Shown here: positions 26,027-35,988 of the stretch, piece by piece
Layout: the number at the start of each line of letters is the position of its first letter
Position numbering within the stretch: position 1 is the stretch's first letter
From: Strigamia acuminata
Lineage: Eukaryota > Arthropoda > Chilopoda > Geophilomorpha > Linotaeniidae
Assembly: GCA_949358305.1 (NCBI GenBank)
Contig: CASHSZ010000048.1
Location: 103,001-167,000 of the forward strand
Reading direction: 5' to 3'
Length of the DNA stretch: 64,000 bases
Made by a program: the position numbers and the translations under genes
The notes under the pieces: model-generated
What the model was told of the DNA's origin: nothing
Seen by the model: the letters and a program-made list of their open reading frames with translations, nothing else
Databases searched by the model: none

Positions 26027-29000
26027 ATGGCAGCCGGCGATTGGAAATTTGAGGACTTTTCAAAGCCATTCGCCCCTAATATACGTAAACTTGATGGGAC
26101 GAATTATGAATCGTGGGCAACCAACATGCAGCTAATTCTAGAGCAGCAAGGCACGTGGAATCACGTGGTGGGCGATGAGCCAGCGTTAACGGCTGCGGCC
26201 ACACCACGCGAGATACGTGACTTTAAGACACGTGAACATAAAGCACGTTCCTCGATTTGTTTAGCTTGCGCAGAAGCGCAAAAGGTTGTTGCTGTTGCTC
26301 ATGCGACTTCTAAAAAGGCATGGGACGCATTGAAGGAAGCCTACCAACCCACGACCATGGCTAGACAAGCAAGGCTTAGGAGAGAATTTCTACAAATGAA
26401 ATTGGCACCCGATGAGGAAATGGTCGTGTTTACGGCACGTGTAGATAGAAAGGCGGCAGAACTTAAAGACGTTGAAATTGTTTTGGAAGACAAATTTATT
26501 GCATTTCAATATTTGGATTTCTTGGGTCCAGAATGGGAAGGACTCAAGCAACAAATATACCACTGGGACAAAGCCGATTTCACGACGGCAAAAGTGCGTG
26601 AAAGGCTTTTAGCGGAGTACAACCGCACCCACGCGGGATCTTCTGATAGTTCTGCAGTGCCGTCGACAGGAGCTTTTGCTAGTGGACAGCCACAACAACA
26701 AGGAAAAGGACTTATTTGTTTTAATTGTGGCGGGAGGGGCCATTTCTCGCGAGATTGTCCCACCCCGAAGCAACAAGGCTCTGCACCGATGCAGAAAGTG
26801 AGCTCGAATGTCGCACAGTCGCGCGGCCGTGGTCGTGGACGCGGTCGATCACGTGGCAAGAAGGCTAATCTCAGCGCATCTGAAGAATTGGTGAACTTTT
26901 ACACGTCGCTTCATCAAACTGTCGGACAATCTTCGATGCCAGTTGCCTCATTTGTTTCTTCGGGCCACAAAGACATGTCGTGGTACATAGATACCGCCGC
27001 GACCGACCACTTTACATTTTGTAAACACGGGTTTATCGATTTCAAACCGCTTACCAATTATACTGTTCGCCTTGGAGAAGGATCCTCCAAGATTGAGGGT
27101 GTAGGCAGTATTAGACTGGAATCAGCTACTAAGGCTGATGGCCACCCATTTGTATTGCGCAACGTTTTCTATGCGCCAAATTTTTGTAAAAATTTAATCT
27201 CGTTGGGGCGAACAGACGAAGCTGGTTTCATCACCCGTGTTGCAAATGGGAAATTGGTCGTGTTTAAAGAGAAGATCACCGAGCCAGTACTGACTGCGTG
27301 GCGGCAATCAGATAGAATGTATAAAAGTTCATGTCAGATACCGGCTCTTACTGTAAACACAACGGCAATTTCGACGCCCTCGAATGCAGTTGTTGTAGGT
27401 GATCAATTGACTAACACACTTAATATTGTTGAAAATGCTAATGTTGTTAACCAGAGTGCACTAATTTCTCCAGCGAGTGTGAGCGAAACGCAGCAAGCGA
27501 GTGATAGTGCGAAGCCAGCGTATAGTGAGGTGCTTAAAGCACCGCCGCAAGCGAAAGGGGCAGCGGGTACCGACACGGTCGCGAATTCCACTAACGACTT
27601 GGGGCTTTTGCAAGCAAACACAACGGGGAATGCACTCCAGCAGGAGAAAGCATTAGATATCTCTTACTGGCATGGCCGGATGGGTCATTTTCATACAGCG
27701 GGCATTTTGGAAATGCAGAAGTCCACAGACATTTTTGGTGTTAAATTGACAGATGGGAAATTGAACCAATGCGACGCATGTATGCGCGCTAAGAAGACTA
27801 GGGCCTCTTTTCCCCCTATTGGAGTTATTGCCACAAAAGACATCTTAGAACTAGTCCATATGGACGTTTGGGGCGCATCTAAAACCAGATCCCTTGGAGG
27901 GGGCACTTTTTATTTAATAATTATAGATGATTTTTCGCGCTATATGTGGATTAGAATTCTTAAGAAGAAAAGTGATGTTCTGGATGTTTTCAAGACGTGG
28001 CAACGTGAGATTGAGAGGCGAACCTCGAGGAAGGTTAAGACAATTAGAACCGACAATGGGGGTGAATTTGTCTCCAGGGCCTGGGATGATTACGCGGGTC
28101 AGGAGGGGATAAAGTGCGAGCGCACTAATGCGTACACCCCCGAGATGAACTCCATTGCCGAGCGTGCAAACCGGACAATTTTAGAGGGGGCACGTGCAAT
28201 GATGTTTGAAAGTGACTTCCCTAAACGATTATGGGGGGAAATGGTGGTCACGATTGTCTACCTTAAGAATCTCCTGCCGCATCCTAAATTGGGCAATAAA
28301 TCACCATATAATGTATTACATAATAAGAAGGTATCTGTTCGACATCTGCGCTGTATCGGGTCAAAGTGCTACGTGCACATCCCTAGCCAACAAAGAAAGA
28401 GCAAGCTAGAGGAGAGGTCTTGGTGTGGGGCCCTAGTGGGTTACAGTACAGAAACTCAGGGTTATAGAGTTTGGGACCCCATTCGCAATAGTGTACATTC
28501 GTCAAAACACGTGACTATCAATGAGGAACAGTTTTGGTATGAGAAGAGTACCAATGGGGCTCCTATTCCACACATGAGTAATAATGAGGATTTAGTCCCT
28601 GACCTAATGGGAGATGATTCCGATGAAGAGATTCTAACCACGGGTCCCCCAGTACCTCAAGAAGAAATCCCAGCCAAACGGCCCATAAGCCCACATAATG
28701 AGATATTTAATCTGATACCGGATAATTTGGTTTTACCAATAGTGGCGCCACCACTACCAGATACCCCAAAACCTTTGAAGGGACCCCAACTTAAGCCAAA
28801 GCTGATTGAATTTGAGCCTAGATTCGATTATGTAGATGAATATGAGGACGAAGAGTTGTTTCAAGAAGCACTGTTGGCTTCTCCTAATGTAAGAGGGGGT
28901 CAACAACAAGTTGCTGCGGGAGGGGTACCTTTATTGAAACTAGACATGAGTTTATGGCAAGTGAAAGGATACGTGCGCTTGACAGGCAGGGATGCCGGTG

Positions 29001-30709
29001 TGAAATATGCTCACTACATCGCACCCGATAAAACACGTATCAGAAGCCGAGTAGAAGCATTGCGCTGGTGTGAGAACACCGGACACGAGTATGATCCGGA
29101 ACTTTTTGACTTCACGGGCAAGTCCCTCGACCAAGAAGTTCCCAATCCCTTTGCAATGTTTTGCGCATTAGAACCAGACACCTATGAAGAGGCCATACAG
29201 GGTCAATACAAAGAGGATTGGAAAAGCGCAATGCAAGAGGAGGTTGACATTTTTCAAGAGAGAAAAGTTTATGAAGAAGTCGATTGTCAAGCCAACCAAC
29301 CTCTGTTAGGGAGCAAGTGGATATACAAGCTCAAAAGGGACGATACAGGGACAATTCAACATCACCGAGCTAGGCTCGTGGCCCAGGGCTTCAAACAGCG
29401 TCCTGGGATTGATTACAACGAGGTTTTCTCCCCCGTTGTAAATTTTGTGTTAGTCCTTGTATTCTTTTGTATGCTCGTGATCCTCATGGGTTGGCGGGAC
29501 GTACATATCGACATCAAAGCGGCCTATCTCTACGGAGATTTGGACGAGCCCCAACTAATGTCCATCCCAAAGGGTTTCCAAACAGCTGAGAACGCTGGAA
29601 AGTGTTGGCGACTGCTGAAGGCATTATATGGGCTTCACCAGTCGGGAAGAATGTGGTTTGAAAAGCTACATGAAAAGCTTTTGGAAATAGGGTTCCGACC
29701 GGTTCCTGGTTTCAATTGTGTTTACACAATGGACCGGGATGTGGTTTTAATAGTATACGTGGACGATATCGTTGTATTTTCTCGAAATGAGTTTATTGAA
29801 ACTGACGTACTTTCTTGTATTGCTAAGTATTTCGAACTGGTAAACCTTGGACCGGTCACCCTACTTTTGGGAATCCAATTTGACAGGTCGAACGGCAAGA
29901 TTGTTATCCATCAACAGAACTATATTCAAAAGCTTTGCAAGCAATTCGGAGTTGATGGTTCCAATCGTGTTCGTTTGCCGGGAGCAGTGGGAACTGAGAT
30001 TGTTGGAGTTAAGAAAGATGAAATACCTGAGGTTAAATTCCCGTACCGATCACTGATTGGTAGTTTGTTATTTCTGGCATCGAGAACAAGACCAGACATT
30101 CTGTTCTCCACAATTGTACTTTCACAGTACAACGAGGCCCATTCCCAAAGGCATGTGAACATGCTTATGCAAGTACTCAGGTACTTGAAGACAACAGAGC
30201 ACTATGGCATCAATTTGTCCAGATGCAAAAGTGCATTCTTATCAGTCTTTACAGATGCGTCTTACGCAACTGATGTTGAACAGCGGAAGAGTTTCGGGGG
30301 CCACATCGTGTTTTTAGGCGGCATTCCAATTTCTTGGTCATGCCGCAAACAGAAAATGACAACTTTGTCAGTTATGGAGTCAGAGTTTGTTGCCATCGTT
30401 GATGGTGTACGAGAACTAGTTTGGCTCCGACGTTTTTTCGCTATGCCCATTATGCGCGACTATTTTGGCGATCTAAGACCGTGCGTAATGGCGGACAGCA
30501 CTGCCGCCATTCAATATAGTAAGAATCGCGTAGAGAATAAGTCAAACAAGCACATCGAGGTGCGCTTTCATTTTCTGCGCGATCTTTACGAGGCGAAAGT
30601 GTTTGATATCAAACACGTAATGGGCAAGCTTAATACAGCTGACTTACTGACGAAGTGGTTAGCAAGCCCGAGGCTTACACAATTATGCGACAACATTTTC
30701 GACATGTAA
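26027..30709 (+). CDS. Gag-Pol polyprotein of copia element 1 (1,560 aa), with an MBD-like insert
   Basis: Single frame for all element proteins. The start is taken at the ATG at 26,027 (context atcATGG); the frame can be extended only two codons to a TTG, not a likely start in an animal. In order: UBN2/DUF4219-like Gag (about 15-195); zinc knuckle CX2CX4HX4C (C231, C234, H239, C244); RGRGRGRG basic patch (about 266-279); aspartic protease D322-T-A-A-T; integrase zinc finger (H549, H554, C582, C585) and D613-D676-E712 with D-35-E spacing; MBD-like segment (about 969-1032); reverse transcriptase with D1162 and YVDD (D1246, D1247); RNase H (D1410, ESEF, D1490, D1539). Length and order are normal for copia. 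Oddities: Ala replaces Gly in the protease D-[ST]-G signature; the Arg normally found in PVV…IR before motif A of reverse transcriptase is Leu; and VYM after YGDL is changed to QLM. All listed catalytic acidic residues are present. Processing would be by its own protease in virus-like particles (family knowledge). Confidence 0.95.
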   Translation: MAAGDWKFEDFSKPFAPNIRKLDGTNYESWATNMQLILEQQGTWNHVVGDEPALTAAATPREIRDFKTREHKARSSICLACAEAQKVVAVAHATSKKAWDALKEAYQPTTMARQARLRREFLQMKLAPDEEMVVFTARVDRKAAELKDVEIVLEDKFIAFQYLDFLGPEWEGLKQQIYHWDKADFTTAKVRERLLAEYNRTHAGSSDSSAVPSTGAFASGQPQQQGKGLICFNCGGRGHFSRDCPTPKQQGSAPMQKVSSNVAQSRGRGRGRGRSRGKKANLSASEELVNFYTSLHQTVGQSSMPVASFVSSGHKDMSWYIDTAATDHFTFCKHGFIDFKPLTNYTVRLGEGSSKIEGVGSIRLESATKADGHPFVLRNVFYAPNFCKNLISLGRTDEAGFITRVANGKLVVFKEKITEPVLTAWRQSDRMYKSSCQIPALTVNTTAISTPSNAVVVGDQLTNTLNIVENANVVNQSALISPASVSETQQASDSAKPAYSEVLKAPPQAKGAAGTDTVANSTNDLGLLQANTTGNALQQEKALDISYWHGRMGHFHTAGILEMQKSTDIFGVKLTDGKLNQCDACMRAKKTRASFPPIGVIATKDILELVHMDVWGASKTRSLGGGTFYLIIIDDFSRYMWIRILKKKSDVLDVFKTWQREIERRTSRKVKTIRTDNGGEFVSRAWDDYAGQEGIKCERTNAYTPEMNSIAERANRTILEGARAMMFESDFPKRLWGEMVVTIVYLKNLLPHPKLGNKSPYNVLHNKKVSVRHLRCIGSKCYVHIPSQQRKSKLEERSWCGALVGYSTETQGYRVWDPIRNSVHSSKHVTINEEQFWYEKSTNGAPIPHMSNNEDLVPDLMGDDSDEEILTTGPPVPQEEIPAKRPISPHNEIFNLIPDNLVLPIVAPPLPDTPKPLKGPQLKPKLIEFEPRFDYVDEYEDEELFQEALLASPNVRGGQQQVAAGGVPLLKLDMSLWQVKGYVRLTGRDAGVKYAHYIAPDKTRIRSRVEALRWCENTGHEYDPELFDFTGKSLDQEVPNPFAMFCALEPDTYEEAIQGQYKEDWKSAMQEEVDIFQERKVYEEVDCQANQPLLGSKWIYKLKRDDTGTIQHHRARLVAQGFKQRPGIDYNEVFSPVVNFVLVLVFFCMLVILMGWRDVHIDIKAAYLYGDLDEPQLMSIPKGFQTAENAGKCWRLLKALYGLHQSGRMWFEKLHEKLLEIGFRPVPGFNCVYTMDRDVVLIVYVDDIVVFSRNEFIETDVLSCIAKYFELVNLGPVTLLLGIQFDRSNGKIVIHQQNYIQKLCKQFGVDGSNRVRLPGAVGTEIVGVKKDEIPEVKFPYRSLIGSLLFLASRTRPDILFSTIVLSQYNEAHSQRHVNMLMQVLRYLKTTEHYGINLSRCKSAFLSVFTDASYATDVEQRKSFGGHIVFLGGIPISWSCRKQKMTTLSVMESEFVAIVDGVRELVWLRRFFAMPIMRDYFGDLRPCVMADSTAAIQYSKNRVENKSNKHIEVRFHFLRDLYEAKVFDIKHVMGKLNTADLLTKWLASPRLTQLCDNIFDM
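28931..29122 (+). other. MBD-like domain within Gag-Pol of copia element 1
   Basis: Residues about 969-1032 lie in the linker between integrase and reverse transcriptase and follow the methyl-CpG-binding domain pattern. There is a Trp start, then R-x-x-G-R-x-A-G, K-Y-x-x-Y, a short turn, I-R-S-R-V-E (the R-S pair equivalent to MeCP2 R133-S134), and a C-terminal D-P-E-L-F-D-F (compare D-P-x-D-F-D-F of MeCP2). The aspartate equivalent to MeCP2 D121 is Ala (KYAHY instead of KYDVY), so methyl-CpG selectivity may be weakened. Alignment was made from memory of the family, without a search. Confidence 0.75.
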
Positions 30710-30720
30710 GCTTGTTTGCT

Positions 30721-30729
30721 AAGAGGGGG
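30721..30729 (+). promoter_or_regulatory. Polypurine tract of copia element 1
   Basis: The run aagaggggg lies two bases before the 3' LTR and 11 bases after the Gag-Pol stop codon. It is where an RNase H-resistant primer would start plus-strand DNA synthesis. Confidence 0.9.
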
Positions 30730-30731
30730 TA

Positions 30732-31254
30732 TGTTGGAAATAAGTTTCTTTTGTAGGCAAATAAGTTGCATGTCCGAGTATGTTCACCTTACCAAGCGTG
30801 TTAATTGCGCGATGATATCTGGCGCGAGTTTATGGTTTATCGCGCCATTAGTACAACGTGCCTTTAATTGTTCAGTGTATTTGTATTACCTGCCCTGAGT
30901 TGCGAATTTGTATAATACGCAGGAATACTGTACGTGCATTTAAGTGACATTGTTGTTAAATACATTTGTGTATTTATATGCGTTAAGTTTATGTATATTA
31001 TCTGGCATTTGTAAGATTATAAATGCCATGCCAAATGTATTTCCGTATTGTTTGCATTTTACATGATTTGTTCTATGTTCAACATTTATGTGATCATAAG
31101 TCACCTGATCAATGATTCTATGTAACTCATAAATGATTTGTTCTGTATGCACTCTTGAGTTGAAAACCATGATTAAACATGGCCACCGCCTGTGCGGATT
31201 TTTGGCAAAGCCAAATATGCTGTTTTGGACTTACACCATCATTTATTTTCCACA
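30732..31254 (+). repeat. 3' LTR of copia element 1
   Basis: Copy of the 5' LTR at offset 6,483, same 523 bp length, no difference seen by eye. It ends …ttccaca directly before the right target duplication. Confidence 0.95.
31172..31177 (+). promoter_or_regulatory. Candidate polyadenylation signal in the 3' LTR
   Basis: attaaa, the common variant of AATAAA, followed about 40-50 bases later by a T/G-rich stretch (tgctgttttgg). The canonical AATAAA was not seen on the + strand of this LTR, so this is the best candidate for 3' end formation of the element RNA. Confidence 0.35.
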
Positions 31255-31259
31255 GTGTT
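31255..31259. repeat. Target-site duplication, right copy (gtgtt)
   Basis: Matches 24,244-24,248 and is followed directly by tgtgctaagtcaac, the continuation of the interrupted satellite monomer. Confidence 0.95.
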
Positions 31260-34200
31260 TGTGCTAAGTCAACTGTGATGAGATCAAAGTCTATTCTCTC
31301 AAATCATTGGTTGGATGTTTCTAAAACTTACATTGGAGCCTTCTACTAAGGTTTAAACACTATTTCTGAACATTCAGAGACATTGGTCTTGTGGTGTTTG
31401 TGCTAAGTCAACTGTGATGAGATCAAAAGTCTATTCTCCCAAATCATTGCTTGGATGTTGCTAAAACTTACATTGGAGCCTTCTACTAAGGTTTAAACAC
31501 TATTTCTGAACATTCAGAGACATTGGTCTTGTGGTGTTTGTGCTAAGTCAACTGTGATGAGATCAAAGTCTATTCTCTCAAATCATTGGTTGGATGTTTC
31601 TAAAACTTACATTGGAGCCTTCTACTAAGGTTTAAACACTATTTCTGAACATTCAGAGACATTGGACTTGTGGTGTTTGTGCTAAGTCAACTGTGATGAG
31701 ATCAAAAGTCTATTCAACCAAATCATCGGTTGGATGTTTCTAAAACTTACATTGGAGCCTTCTACTAAGGTTTAAACACTATTTCTGAACATTCAGAGAC
31801 ATTGGTCTTGTGGTGTTTGTGCTAAGTCAACTGTGATGAGATCAAAAGTCTATTCTCCCAAATCATTGGTTGGATGTTTCTAAAACTTACATTGGAGCCT
31901 TCTACTAAGGTTTAAACACTATTTCTGAACATTCAGAGACATTGGTCTTGTGGTGTTTGTGCTAAGTCAACTGTGATGAGATCAAAAGTCTATTCTCCCA
32001 AATCATCGGTTAAATGTTTCTAAAACTTACATTGGAGCCTTCTACTAAGGTTTAAACACTATTTCTGAACATTCAGAGACATTGGTCTTGTGATGTTTGT
32101 GCTAAGTCAACTGTGATGAGATCAAAAGTCTATTCTCCCAAATCATCGGTTGGATGTTTCTAAAACTTACATTGGAGCCTTCTACTAAGGTTTAAACACT
32201 ATTTCTGAACATTCAGAGACATTGGTCTTGTGGTGTTTGTGCTAAGTCAACTGTGATGAGATCAAAAGTCTATTCTCCCAAATCATCGGTTGAATGTTTC
32301 TAAAACTTACATTGGAGCCTTCTACTAAGGTTTAAACACTATTTCTGAACATTCAGAGACATTGGTCTTGTGGTGTTTGTGCTAAGTCAACTGTGATGAG
32401 ATCAAAAGTCTATTCTCCCAAATCATTGGTTGGATGTTTCTAAAACTTACATTGGAGCCTTCTACTAAGGTTTAAACACTATTTCTGAACATTCAGAGAC
32501 ATTGGTCTTGTGGTGTTTGTGCTAAGTCAACTGTGATGAGATCAAAAGTCTATTCTCCCAAATCATCGGTTAAATGTTTCTAAAACTTACATTGGAGCCT
32601 TCTACTAAGGTTTAAACACTATTTCTGAACATTCAGAGACATTGGTCTTGTGGTGTTTGTGCTAAGTCAACTGTGATGAGATCAAAAGTCTATTCTCCCA
32701 AATCATCGGTTGGATGTTTCTAAAACTTACATTGGAGCCTTCTACTAAGGTTTAAACACTATTTCTGAACATTCAGAGACATTGGACTTGTGGTGTTTGT
32801 GCTAAGTCAACTGTGATGAGATCAAAGTCTATTCTCTCAAATCATTGGTTGGATGTTTCTAAAACTTACATTGGAGCCTTCTACTAAGGTTTAAACACTA
32901 TTTCTGAACATTCAGAGACATTGGTCTTGTGGTGTTTGTGCTAAGTCAACTGTGATGAGATCAAAGTCTATTCTCTCAAATCATTGGTTGGATGTTTCTA
33001 AAACTTACATTGGAGCCTTCTACTAAGGTTTAAACACTATTTCTGAACATTCAGAGACATTGGTCTTGTGGTGTTTGTGCTAAGTCAACTGTGATGAGAT
33101 CAAAAGTCTATTCTCCCAAATCATTGCTTGGATGTTGCTAAAACTTACATTGGAGCCTTCTACTAAGGTTTAAACACTATTTCTGAACATTCAGAGACAT
33201 TGGTCTTGTGGTGTTTGTGCTAAGTCAACTGTGATGAGATCAAAGTCTATTCTCTCAAATCATTGGTTGGATGTTTCTAAAACTTACATTGGAGCCTTCT
33301 ACTAAGGTTTAAACACTATTTCTGAACATTCAGAGACATTGGACTTGTGGTGTTTGTGCTAAGTCAACTGCGATGTGAAATGAGCTCAAAATTTTTTTTT
33401 CAAAATTTATTGCTTGGGTGTTGCTAAAACTTATATTGAAGGCTTCTACTAAGGTTTAAACACTATTTCTGAACATACAGAGACATTGGACTTGTGGTGT
33501 TTGTGCTAAGTAACTGTGATGAGATCAAAAGTCTATTCTCCCAAATCATTGCTTGGATGTTGCTAAAACTTACATTGGAGCCTTCTACTAAGGTTTAAAC
33601 ACTATTTCTGAACATTCAGAGACATTGGTCTTGTGGTGTTTGTGCTAAGTCAACTGTGATGAGATCAAAAGTCTATTCTCCCAAATCATCGGTTGAATGT
33701 TTCTAAAACTTACATTGGAGCCTTCTACTAAGGTTTAAACACTATTTCTGAACATTCAGAGACATTGGTCTTGTGGTGTTTGTGCTAAGTCAACTGTGAT
33801 GAGATCAAAAGTCTATTCTCCCAAATCATTGGTTGGATGTTTCTAAAACTTACATTGGAGCCTTCTACTAAGGTTTAAACACTATTTCTGAACATTCAGA
33901 GACATTGGTCTTGTGGTGTTTGTGCTAAGTCAACTGTGATGAGATCAAAAGTCTATTCTCCCAAATCATCGGTTGAATGTTTCTAAAACTTACATTGGAG
34001 CCTTCTACTAAGGTTTAAACACTATTTCTGAACATTCAGAGACATTGGTCTTGTGGTGTTTGTGCTAAGTCAACTGTGATGAGATCAAAAGTCTATTCTT
34101 CCAAATCATTGCTTGGATGTTGCTAAAACTTACATTGAAGGCTTCTACTAAGGTTTAAACACTATTTCTGAACATTCAGAGACATTGGTCTTGTGGTGTT

Positions 34201-35439
34201 TGTGCTAAGTCAACTGTGATGAGATCAAAGTCTATTCTCTCAAATCATTGGTTGGATGTTTCTAAAACTTACATTGGAGCCTTCTACTAAGGTTTAAACA
34301 CTATTTCTGAACATTCAGAGACATTGGTCTTGTGGTGTTTGTGCTAAGTCAACTGTGATGAGATCAAAGTCTATTCTCTCAAATCATTGGTTGGATGTTT
34401 CTAAAACTTACATTGGAGCCTTCTACTAAGGTTTAAACACTATTTCTGAACATTCAGAGACATTGGTCTTGTGGTGTTTGTGCTAAGTCAACTGTGATGA
34501 GATCAAAAGTCTATTCTCCCAAATCATTGCTTGGATGTTGCTAAAACTTACATTGGAGCCTTCTACTAAGGTTTAAACACTATTTCTGAACATTCAGAGA
34601 CATTGGTCTTGTGGTGTTTGTGCTAAGTCAACTGTGATGAGATCAAAAGTCTATTCTTCCAAATCATTGCTTGGATGTTGCTAAAACTTACATTGAAGGC
34701 TTCTACTAAGGTTTAAACACTATTTCTGAACATTCAGAGACATTGGTCTTGTGGTGTTTGTGCTAAGTCAACTGTGATGAGATCAAAGTCTATTCTCTCA
34801 AATCATTGGTTGGATGTTTCTAAAACTTACATTGGAGCCTTCTACTAAGGTTTAAACACTATTTCTGAACATTCAGAGACATTGGTCTTGTGGTGTTTGT
34901 GCTAAGTCAACTGTGATGAGATCAAAGTCTATTCTCTCAAATCATTGGTTGGATGTTTCTAAAACTTACATTGGAGCCTTCTACTAAGGTTTAAACACTA
35001 TTTCTGAACATTCAGAGACATTGGTCTTGTGGTGTTTGTGCTAAGTCAACTGTGATGAGATCAAAAGTCTATTCTCCCAAATCATTGCTTGGATGTTGCT
35101 AAAACTTACATTGGAGCCTTCTACTAAGGTTTAAACACTATTTCTGAACATTCAGAGACATTGGTCTTGTGGTGTTTGTGCTAAGTCAACTGTGATGAGA
35201 TCAAAGTCTATTCTCTCAAATCATTGGTTGGATGTTTCTAAAACTTACATTGGAGCCTTCTACTAAGGTTTAAACACTATTTCTGAACATTCAGAGACAT
35301 TGGACTTGTGGTGTTTGTGCTAAGTCAACTGTGATGAGATCAAAAGTCTATTCAACCAAATCATCGGTTGGATGTTTCTAAAACTTACATTGGAGCCTTC
35401 TACTAAGGTTTAAACACTATTTCTGAACATTCAGAGACA
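31255..35439 (+). repeat. Satellite array, segment 2
   Basis: Same monomer family, phase and orientation as segment 1; about 30 monomers including the 139, 140 and 147 bp classes (a 147 bp monomer with nine T near 33,390). The first monomers continue the order seen left of the copia element. The rare tattcaacc variant appears at about 31,713 and 35,351. No gene is seen. It ends inside a monomer at gagaca where the inverted-repeat element begins. Confidence 0.96.
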
Positions 35440-35500
35440 ATAGTGAGTTTGCGGTTGCCAATTATTCCTTATAATTATGAGTTACAAGCTCATAATTATA
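35440..35500 (+). repeat. Left terminal inverted repeat of the MITE-like element
   Basis: 61 bases that are the exact reverse complement of 35,928-35,988. The inner half contains the stem ttataattatgag / ctcataattataa around the loop ttacaag. Confidence 0.93.
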
Positions 35501-35927
35501 AAAATGGACTTATAACATAACGTAACTCCTCAACTTTTACACTATTTTGTAAAATAAGGGAGCCAATCAGATCGCTTAACACTATTTGAAGCTCCTCCCA
35601 CTATTGCAAATGGCGCCGATGGTGCTGATGGAAATTCAAAATGGCTGCCTGACTGTTTCAACATTCAGCCTCAATCACAATTTCTTTCTGCCATCAAAGG
35701 ATAGAAACAACTAAAATCATTCCAGGTAAGCAATTAAACAAACTGGAAGACAATTTTATGTCTGAAAAATGTCAAATTAGTAAAAATACAGATTTTTATT
35801 TATTTTGCATATGGATTTGTTCTACCATTACATGCAAGGAATTTGTACTGTTCACATGGTATTTATAAGTATAATTTATAAAATATTTGTTGTACCGCAA
35901 GCGCCTATTCCAAGAAGGAATTATAAT

Positions 35928-35988
35928 TATAATTATGAGCTTGTAACTCATAATTATAAGGAATAATTGGCAACCGCAAACTCACTAT
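35928..35988 (-). repeat. Right terminal inverted repeat of the MITE-like element
   Basis: Exact reverse complement of the left repeat over 61 bases; the match stops where the inner flanks differ (attataattcc against aaaatggactt on the comparable strand). Perfect identity suggests a young copy. Confidence 0.93.

Larger units (their letters stand above)
24249..31254 (+). mobile_element. Full-length Ty1/copia LTR retrotransposon inserted in the satellite
   Basis: A 7,006 bp element with 523 bp LTRs of the TG...CA type that appear identical by eye, an initiator-Met tRNA primer-binding site, a 1.2 kb leader, one uninterrupted Gag-Pol frame, a polypurine tract and a 5 bp target duplication. The order protease, integrase, reverse transcriptase, RNase H places it in Ty1/copia (Pseudoviridae-like) rather than Ty3/gypsy. 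Identical LTRs and an open frame indicate a very recent insertion. The satellite's monomer order continues across the insertion, so the array predates it. It is related to the second element at 56,535-63,345 by protein, including the shared MBD-like insert, but the LTRs are unrelated. Confidence 0.97.
35440..35988. mobile_element. MITE-like element with 61 bp perfect terminal inverted repeats
   Basis: A 549 bp insertion in the satellite, bounded by perfect 61 bp inverted repeats beginning atagtgagtttgcggttgcc. No transposase or other frame is present, so it is non-autonomous. Each terminal repeat contains its own hairpin, a 13 bp stem with a 7-base loop (35,469-35,501 and the mirror position). 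The satellite reads gagaca on the left and tggtcttg on the right against the expected gagacattggtcttg, so no clean target duplication is visible. TA-flanked ends (TA-GTGAG…CTCAC-TA) are compatible with Tc1/mariner-like transposition but would need an atypical target monomer. Superfamily is left open. The interior holds two ATGGC-type motifs and a splice-donor-like ccaggtaagc at about 35,723. Confidence 0.88.

Noticed and set aside
26506-26859. Antisense and alternative-frame ORFs inside both Gag-Pol genes
   Set aside because: Shadows of the coding frame; compositions mirror the sense protein (for example Pro/Arg repeats opposite the RGRG tract).
35440-35988. Firm assignment of the MITE-like element to Tc1/mariner
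   Set aside because: TA at both ends is suggestive, but removing the element with one TA does not restore the consensus monomer, so the superfamily is left open.
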